From the NCBI GenBank assembly GCA_963753575.1, contig CAVWCR010000003.1:1550001-1614000 (forward strand): a stretch of 64,000 bases of DNA, in the 5' to 3' direction. Made by a program: the position numbers and the translations under genes. Under the pieces are notes generated by a model. It made no database searches. It saw only the letters and a program-made list of their open reading frames with translations, and was not told where the DNA came from. Below, one piece after another: positions 58,612-64,000 of this stretch. The DNA comes from VAZQ01 sp963753575 (GTDB lineage Bacteria > Pseudomonadota > Alphaproteobacteria > Rhizobiales > Xanthobacteraceae). Position 1 is the stretch's first letter, and every line of letters starts with the position of its first letter.

Positions 58612-59961
58612 ATGTTCGAGAAAATACTGATTGCCAATCGCGGCGAGATCGCTTTGCGCGTGCTGCGCGCCTGCAAGGAGCTTGGCATCTCGACCGTCGC
58701 CGTGCATTCGACCGCCGACGCCGACGCCATGCATGTGCGGCTCGCGGAGGAAAGCGTGTGCATCGGCCCGCCGACCGCGCGCGACAGCTATCTGAACATT
58801 CCGGCGCTGCTCGCCGCCTGCGAGATCACCGGCGCCGACGCGGTGCATCCGGGCTACGGTTTCCTCTCCGAGAACGCACGCTTTGCCGAGATTCTCGAGG
58901 AGCACAACGTCCATTTCATCGGGCCCAAGCCCGCCCACATCCGCATGATGGGCGACAAGATCGAGGCCAAGCGCACCGCCAAGCGGCTCGGCATTCCGGT
59001 GGTGCCGGGCTCCGAGGGCGGCGTCGGCTCCGACCAGGAGGCAATCTCGATCGCGCGCACGATCGGATTTCCAGTGCTGGTCAAGGCCTCCGCCGGCGGC
59101 GGCGGACGCGGCATGAAGGTCGCCCGCAGCGCGGAGGAGCTCTCGATCGCACTGTCGACCGCGCGCGCGGAAGCCAAGGCCGCCTTCGGCGACGACGCGG
59201 TCTATCTCGAGAAGTACCTGGAACGGCCTCGCCATATCGAAATCCAGGTGCTGGGCGACGGCCAGGGCCAGGCCGTCCATCTCGGCGAGCGTGACTGCTC
59301 CTTGCAGCGGCGCCATCAGAAGGTCTGGGAGGAAAGCCCCTCGCCCGCCCTCAACCTCGCGGCCCGCAACGACATCGGCGAGACGGTCGCGCGCGCCATG
59401 CGCGAACTGCAATATCTCGGCGTCGGCACGGTCGAATTCCTCTACGAGGACGGCAGGTTCTTCTTCATCGAGATGAACACGCGCATCCAGGTCGAGCATC
59501 CGGTGACGGAAGCGATCACCGACATCGATCTGATCCTGGAGCAGATTCGCGTCGCCGCCGGCGGCGACCTCGCGCTTGCGCAGGAGGACGTCAAGTTCTA
59601 CGGCCACGCCATCGAGTGCCGCATCAATGCCGAGAACCCGGTCTCGTTCCGGCCCTCGCCCGGCAAGATCGTGCATTACCACCCGCCCGGCGGGCTCGGT
59701 GTGCGCGTCGATTCCGCCGTCTACCATGGCTACACTATTCCGCCTTACTACAACTCGCTCGTGGGCAAGCTGATCGTGCACGGCCGCACGCGCGGCGAAT
59801 GCCTGATGCGGCTCAAGCGCGCGCTCGACGAATTCGTCATCGACGGCATCGAGACGACGCTTCCGCTTTTCCGCGCCTTGGTGCGCGAGAAGGAGATCAT
59901 CGACGGCGACTACCACATCCATTGGCTTGAGGAATTCCTCGCCAAGGGCGGAATGTCCTGA
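58612..59961 (+). CDS. accC: biotin carboxylase subunit of acetyl-CoA carboxylase
   Basis: A 449-residue ATP-grasp enzyme that carboxylates biotin on AccB. The start MFEKILIANRGEIALRVLRA is characteristic. The glycine-rich ATP loop KASAGGGGRGMKV (near residue 160), IEIQVLGDGQGQAVHLGERD and EMNTRIQVEHPVTE with the catalytic acid region are all present, and the length matches the bacterial subunit. It forms an operon with aroQ and accB. Confidence 0.97.
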   Translation: MFEKILIANRGEIALRVLRACKELGISTVAVHSTADADAMHVRLAEESVCIGPPTARDSYLNIPALLAACEITGADAVHPGYGFLSENARFAEILEEHNVHFIGPKPAHIRMMGDKIEAKRTAKRLGIPVVPGSEGGVGSDQEAISIARTIGFPVLVKASAGGGGRGMKVARSAEELSIALSTARAEAKAAFGDDAVYLEKYLERPRHIEIQVLGDGQGQAVHLGERDCSLQRRHQKVWEESPSPALNLAARNDIGETVARAMRELQYLGVGTVEFLYEDGRFFFIEMNTRIQVEHPVTEAITDIDLILEQIRVAAGGDLALAQEDVKFYGHAIECRINAENPVSFRPSPGKIVHYHPPGGLGVRVDSAVYHGYTIPPYYNSLVGKLIVHGRTRGECLMRLKRALDEFVIDGIETTLPLFRALVREKEIIDGDYHIHWLEEFLAKGGMS

Positions 59962-60120
59962 TCGGGTGTCCTGATCGGCGGATGACGATGCTGCAGGGCA
60001 GCACCCGATACCCGCTCTCGCAGCCGTTCCCTTGCGGCGACCGCCAACCTATATAACCTTGAACCGAACGCGGGCGCAGGCGCGCCCGCGATACTGTCGC
60101 ACGGCTCATCCGAGGGCCCG

Positions 60121-61497
60121 ATGGCTACCTGTGCGAGATCGACGCATTCTATGTTGCGGGCGTGGCCCGCGTGCCTCATCGGCGTACTGCTGCTATGCTT
60201 GGCGGCCGCGATTTCACGGCCCGCGAGCGCGCAATCCACAAATCGGGTTTTCGTCACAGAGGTGAATGGCGTCATCGGGGTAGCCACCACCCGGCAGATC
60301 GCGCAAGCCGTCCAAAAGGCGACGCAGGGGCACGGCACCGCGCTCGTGATTCGGCTCGACACGCCGGGAGGGCTGGTCTCCTCCACGCGCGAGATCATCA
60401 AGGAGATGATCGCTTCGCCCGTCCCGGTGATCGTCTACGTGGCGCCGAGCGGCGCGCGCGCCGCGTCGGCCGGGACGTACATCACTTATGCATCCCACCT
60501 CGCCGCCATGGCGCCCGGCACCAACATCGGCGCCGCTACCCCGATCGAGATCGGCGGCATCCCGGGGCTCCCGGGCTCGCAGCCGAAGGACAAGGAGGAC
60601 AAGGGTACGCCGAAATCGGCCGCACAAAACAAGTCGATCAACGATGCGGTGGCGATGATACGCAGCCTTGCGCAATTACGCGGCCGCAACGCCGAGTGGG
60701 CGGAGAAGGCCGTCCGCGACGCCGCCACGCTGACCGCGATCGAAGCGCAGAAGGAAGGCGTCGTAGAATTCGTAGCGGACAATCTGAACGATCTGCTCGC
60801 GCGAGCGGACGGCCGCAAGGTCACCGTCAACGGCGTCGAAACCACCTGGAAAACGAAGAACGCCGCGATTGTCGCGTTCGCGCCGGACTGGCGCACGAAG
60901 GCGCTGTCGGCGATCGCCGATCCCAATATCGCGTTCCTGCTGCTGATGATCGGCTTCTACGGCCTGATCCTGGAATTCTGGAATCCGGGCACGTTCGTTC
61001 CCGGCGTCGTCGGGGCGATCAGCCTGATCGTGGCGCTTACCGCCTTGACCGCGCTGCCGGTCAACTATGGCGCGCTCAGTCTCCTGGTGCTCGGCATCCT
61101 TTTGATGATCGGAGAGGCGTTCACGCCGGGGATCGGAGCGCTCGGCATCGGCGGCCTTGCGGCATTCCTCGTCGGCGCGCTGTTCCTGTTCGAGGGCGGC
61201 GGCACCGACATCGAGTTCGCGGTCTCGCGCTGGCTGATCCTCGGCTCCGTCGTCACCACGGCAGGACTGATGCTCTCGGTCGTCGGCATCGCGGTCTCCA
61301 GCAGGAAACGCACGCCCGTCACCGGCTCCGAGGAAATGATCGGAATGCGAGGCGAGGTCGTCGGCTGGGCCGATACGCGTGGCAGCGTGCGCGTGCACGG
61401 TGAGATCTGGTCGGCGCGCGCGCAGCGGCCGCTGCAGGTCAACGACGCCGTGCGCGTCACCGGGCGAGAGGGTTTGACGCTCATCGTCGAACCATAA
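60121..61497 (+). CDS. NfeD-family membrane serine protease
   Basis: A 458-residue long-form NfeD protein. A signal peptide (CLIGVLLLCLAAAISRPASAQ) precedes a ClpP-like serine protease domain (about residues 40-235) with RLDTPGGLVSSTREI and the Ser in ARAASAGTYITYA (near residue 116). Three to four membrane helices (about residues 270-390) come next, then an OB-fold NfeD domain (VTGSEEMIGMRGEVVGW to INDAVRVTG-like). Family members cleave stomatin-like partners and are usually encoded together with them, as here: the slipin gene follows after 12 bases. Confidence 0.93.
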   Translation: MATCARSTHSMLRAWPACLIGVLLLCLAAAISRPASAQSTNRVFVTEVNGVIGVATTRQIAQAVQKATQGHGTALVIRLDTPGGLVSSTREIIKEMIASPVPVIVYVAPSGARAASAGTYITYASHLAAMAPGTNIGAATPIEIGGIPGLPGSQPKDKEDKGTPKSAAQNKSINDAVAMIRSLAQLRGRNAEWAEKAVRDAATLTAIEAQKEGVVEFVADNLNDLLARADGRKVTVNGVETTWKTKNAAIVAFAPDWRTKALSAIADPNIAFLLLMIGFYGLILEFWNPGTFVPGVVGAISLIVALTALTALPVNYGALSLLVLGILLMIGEAFTPGIGALGIGGLAAFLVGALFLFEGGGTDIEFAVSRWLILGSVVTTAGLMLSVVGIAVSSRKRTPVTGSEEMIGMRGEVVGWADTRGSVRVHGEIWSARAQRPLQVNDAVRVTGREGLTLIVEP

Positions 61498-61509
61498 GAG
61501 GAGCGCTTC

Positions 61510-62265
61510 ATGATCGATTTTCCGATTTGGACCGGCCTGCTGATACCCGTCATCGTCGCCGTCGTCCTTCTACTCTATGCGTTCCGCATCCTGCGGGAGT
61601 ATGAGCGCGCCGTCGTCTTCACGCTCGGCCGGCTCTGGAAGGTGAAGGGACCGGGCCTCGTCATCATCGTTCCGATCATCCAGCAGATGGTCCGCGTCGA
61701 TCTTCGCACTCGCGTGTTCGACGTGCCGCCGCAGGACGTGATCTCGCGCGACAACGTCTCGGTGCGGGTCAATGCGGTGATCTATTATCGGGTGATGGAT
61801 CCCGAGAAGGCGATTGTGCAGGTCGAGCATTTCGGGGAAGCGACCAGCCAGCTCGCGCAGACGACGCTGCGATCGGTGCTGGGCCAGCACGATCTCGACC
61901 AGATGCTGGCCGAGCGCGACAAGCTCAACGCGGACATCAGGCGGATTCTTGACGACCAGACCGACGCCTGGGGCATCAAGGTCTCGATCGTCGAGCTCAA
62001 GCACGTCGACATCAACGAGACGATGGTGCGAGCGATCGCCCGGCAGGCGGAAGCCGAGCGCATCCGGCGCGCCAAGATCATCGATGCCGAGGGCGAATTC
62101 CAGGCGGCTGAGAAGCTCGCGCAGGCCGGCGAGATCCTGTCAAAGCGCTCGGAGGCGATGCAGCTGCGCTATTTCACGGCACTCCAGAACATCGCGGGCG
62201 ATCGCACCAACACCATCATACTTCCGATCCCCACCAACCTGTTGCAGACGCCGCGGGGGAGTTGA
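61510..62265 (+). CDS. slipin/stomatin-like SPFH protein
   Basis: A 251-residue SPFH-domain protein anchored by an N-terminal helix (TGLLIPVIVAVVLLLYAF). Characteristic sequences are REYERAVVFTLGRLWKVKGP, RTRVFDVPPQDVISRDNVSV and the conserved DDQTDAWGIKVSIVELKHVD block. Stomatin-like proteins organise membrane microdomains and are substrates or partners of NfeD proteases. A GAGGAG site lies just upstream. It is convergent with the copCD gene, 17 bases away. Confidence 0.93.
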   Translation: MIDFPIWTGLLIPVIVAVVLLLYAFRILREYERAVVFTLGRLWKVKGPGLVIIVPIIQQMVRVDLRTRVFDVPPQDVISRDNVSVRVNAVIYYRVMDPEKAIVQVEHFGEATSQLAQTTLRSVLGQHDLDQMLAERDKLNADIRRILDDQTDAWGIKVSIVELKHVDINETMVRAIARQAEAERIRRAKIIDAEGEFQAAEKLAQAGEILSKRSEAMQLRYFTALQNIAGDRTNTIILPIPTNLLQTPRGS

Positions 62266-62282
62266 TCGCGACGGATCGCGTC

Positions 62283-63893
62283 TTACGGCATTTGCCGAAG
62301 CTCGGGGTCATCCTCGATCACGATCTTCTCGAAATCGTTGATCAGGATCTCGACCCGCAGGTGCCAGCGACCGGCGACCGGAATGCGCAGGTCGTCAATC
62401 CGCCAGTTGCCATCGCCGGCATCGCCGTCGCTCACGGCGGCGCGCCGCATCGGCTCGATGCCGGCGGCCGGGTTGGCAAAAACGAGCGTCAGCTCCTTGG
62501 CGGCAAGCGGACGCAGCTGGGCGCCGAGCAGCCGCACGCCCATCCTGCCGCCGCGTCCGCGCACGGGCGCGATGTCGATCTGCGCCTTGGCGCGTTCGCC
62601 GTTGACATGAAACGAGACCTGCGGGGCGGCCGCGAGCGCGCGCGGCGGCGGGGTGAAGCGCCAGAGCGCGACCAGCGCCAGGACGACGAGCGCGAGCGCA
62701 AGCTCGCTCCTGATCGATGCCGCGAGCGGTCGCGCAGCCGCGGCCCCCGCCGCTTGAAACCGCGGCACGAGCGCATACCGGTTTGCGGCGGCCAGTGCGA
62801 GCACGACCGCAACCACCCCTAGCTTGCCGGCCAGCACAAAGCCGTAGCGGGTCGTCCACAGCGCATCGACGCGATCAAACTGAACGATGACAAGCGCTGC
62901 TCCGGTTGCGACCAACACGGCGAGCGGAACCGGGATCAGACGTGAAAAGCGCGCGAGCGTCACCTGATCGCCTGCCCGGATCGCAAGCGCAAGCGGAACG
63001 AGCGCACCGATCCAGAACGCCACGCAAACGGCGTGCAGGAAAACTACCGTGCGCGTGAGCCAGCGCGGCTCAACGCTGCCGGCGTGTCCACTGAGCGCCA
63101 GCGCCAGCCCGGTTCCGAGCAGAGCAACGAGCGCCAGCGCGCGCGCGAGGCGCACCGGGTCGACTGCCAGCGCGAACAGGCCGACAACGAACACGCCTTC
63201 GATCGCAAGCACGGTCGTCCCGTAGGCGGTGGAAAAACCCGCGTGGTAGACCGGCGCCGGCGTGCGCGCCAATCCCGAGATCGGCAGGTCGAGCGCATCG
63301 AGGCCCTGCAGGCCGAGCGAAATCAGTGTCGCGGCGAGACCGGCAGCAAGCAACGCTACCAGAAGGCCTCGTGCGCGCGTTGTCGTATCGACCCAGATGC
63401 CGAAGAAGACGCCGCCAACGCCGAGGAACAGCGCCGCATAGACCGCTAGCTTCGCCGCCCAGAGCGCTAACCGCACGGCCGCATCTCCGGAATTCGGCGC
63501 CCCGGCGGCGGCCCCGCTCGCCGCACCGACCGAGAACAGGAGCGAGCCGCCGACCGGATGGCCGTCGGCCGACACCACGCGCCAGCTCAGCACGTGCGTG
63601 CCCTGGCGCAGCCGCGGCGGCGTGACGGTCACCACACGATCCTGTGCCAGCACAGGCGGCGCGGTGATCTCGCCGCCCGGACCGATCAGCCGTATCACCA
63701 ACGGCGAGACCGGCTCATTGAACGTCAGCGTTAGGACCTTGGGCGCCTCTGCCAGCGTGGCGCCGTCGATCGGCTCCGTTCGCACCAGCGACGCGTGCGC
63801 GAACGCTGCCGAGGACGCCGCCAGCGCGGTCAGCAGAATGACGATGAAGGCGAGACGCGACACGTCAGCGCTTGGCACGTCAGCGCTTGGCAC
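62283..63893 (-). CDS. CopC-CopD fusion copper-handling protein
   Basis: A 536-residue fusion. After a signal/anchor (LAFIVILLTALAASSAAFA), a CopC-like copper-binding domain (about residues 31-130) starts with AHASLVRTEPIDGATLAEAP and ends with VSADGHPVGGSLLF, both with conserved copper-ligand histidines. The rest (about residues 150-420) is a CopD-like multi-helix membrane domain, then a C-terminal soluble domain (YtkA-like, HVNGERAKAQIDIAPVRG). It probably binds periplasmic copper and moves it across the inner membrane. Start GTG 63893 lies 1 base after the stop of the ycnI-like gene; two more in-frame GTG codons (63878, 63863) come from a tandem repeat. Confidence 0.88.
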   Translation of the reverse strand: MPSADVPSADVSRLAFIVILLTALAASSAAFAHASLVRTEPIDGATLAEAPKVLTLTFNEPVSPLVIRLIGPGGEITAPPVLAQDRVVTVTPPRLRQGTHVLSWRVVSADGHPVGGSLLFSVGAASGAAAGAPNSGDAAVRLALWAAKLAVYAALFLGVGGVFFGIWVDTTTRARGLLVALLAAGLAATLISLGLQGLDALDLPISGLARTPAPVYHAGFSTAYGTTVLAIEGVFVVGLFALAVDPVRLARALALVALLGTGLALALSGHAGSVEPRWLTRTVVFLHAVCVAFWIGALVPLALAIRAGDQVTLARFSRLIPVPLAVLVATGAALVIVQFDRVDALWTTRYGFVLAGKLGVVAVVLALAAANRYALVPRFQAAGAAAARPLAASIRSELALALVVLALVALWRFTPPPRALAAAPQVSFHVNGERAKAQIDIAPVRGRGGRMGVRLLGAQLRPLAAKELTLVFANPAAGIEPMRRAAVSDGDAGDGNWRIDDLRIPVAGRWHLRVEILINDFEKIVIEDDPELRQMP

Positions 63894-63905
63894 GTCAGCG
63901 CCTGG
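63861..63905 (-). repeat. 3 x 15-bp tandem repeat across the ycnI-copCD junction
   Basis: The plus-strand units CACGTCAGCGCTTGG (63861-63875 and 63876-63890) and CACGTCAGCGCCTGG (63891-63905) run head to tail. On the coding strand each unit contains TGACGTG, the stop-start junction between the two genes, so the junction itself is duplicated. It encodes PSADVPSADV at the copCD N-terminus. Confidence 0.9.
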
Positions 63906-64000
63906 GCAACAACGTCAGGCCAGGCGCCGGCTCCGGACCGCCATGTCCACCGTGCTCGCCTTCCTTCGGAATCTCGATCCAGCGATGGACGCCCTTTTCG
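63895..64000 (-). CDS. YcnI-like (DUF1775) copper-associated protein, 3' end only
   Basis: Only the last 34 codons are visible (EKGVHRWIEIPKEGEHGGHG and GPEPAPGLTLLPRR). The VHRWIEIP and PxPAPxLTLLP pattern resembles the C-terminus of YcnI/DUF1775 proteins, periplasmic copper-binding proteins found beside CopC/CopD in many alphaproteobacteria. Its stop TGA (63897-63895) is followed after one base by the copCD start, so they are co-transcribed. The identification relies mostly on context. Confidence 0.65.
   Translation of the reverse strand, partial: EKGVHRWIEIPKEGEHGGHGGPEPAPGLTLLPRR

Noticed and set aside
1..64000. tRNA, rRNA, prophage or insertion-sequence genes.
   Set aside because: No cloverleaf, ribosomal or transposase/integrase pattern was recognised by eye; a covariance-model search would be needed to exclude small RNAs.

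Overview
The window is GC-rich, densely coded chromosomal DNA from an alphaproteobacterium, most likely of the order Hyphomicrobiales (Bradyrhizobium/Xanthobacteraceae-like). The pointers are a SUF operon that opens with a second cysteine desulfurase and carries sufT, the rne / amiC / mrcA / prfB neighbourhood, an RNase E with a long acidic insertion in its S1 domain, an intracellular PHA depolymerase, several 'Bug' tripartite tricarboxylate transporter receptors without membrane partners, and palindromic repeats of the kind common in that group. This placement is inference from gene content; no 16S or tRNA gene was seen.

Layout. 1-4 kb: a cut-off PLP-dependent cysteine synthase/cystathionine beta-synthase, an alpha/beta hydrolase, a DEAD-box helicase and a TfoX-like protein. 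4-11.8 kb: the SUF Fe-S operon on the minus strand, in transcription order nifS-like desulfurase, sufB, sufC, sufD, sufS, sufT, a VOC-fold gene, sufA, with a candidate Irr-type iron box upstream. 12-16.3 kb: a hydrolase, an M28 peptidase, tyrS and a Bug receptor. 16.4-35.3 kb: an envelope and RNA block with a giant AsmA-like DUF3971 protein, bcp, an M23 peptidase, prfB (programmed +1 frameshift), two poorly known membrane proteins (one with a J domain), mrcA, amiC and rne. 35.4-42 kb: a putative carbohydrate-catabolic cluster with a class II aldolase-SDR fusion, a transketolase/AceE-like enzyme, an LsrF-like aldolase/thiolase and a Bug receptor. 42-45.8 kb: phoD, phaZ and a GST. 45.8-53.5 kb: four orphan Bug receptors around a TAXI-TRAP transporter. 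53.6-60 kb: an aminotransferase, an M48 protease, a DsbA-like protein, aroQ, accB and accC. 60-64 kb: an NfeD/slipin pair and a CopC-CopD fusion downstream of a ycnI-like gene cut by the window end.

Functional themes. SUF enzymes mobilise sulfur (two desulfurases), assemble clusters (SufBCD) and transfer them (SufT, SufA). The DUF3971, M23, PBP1A, AmiC, M48 and DsbA-like proteins all serve the envelope. The Bug and TRAP receptors suggest a soil-type, carboxylate-scavenging lifestyle.

Beyond genes, two layers of repeats recur. The first is several families of imperfect palindromes, including copies with AGTGYCCCG-type ends at 23.6, 27.2 and 35.4 kb. The second is short tandem duplications of 12-19 bp in leaders, signal peptides, a linker and one stop/start junction. 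No phage, insertion sequence, CRISPR array or rRNA gene is evident. The least explained metabolic unit is the 35.4-42 kb sugar cluster.
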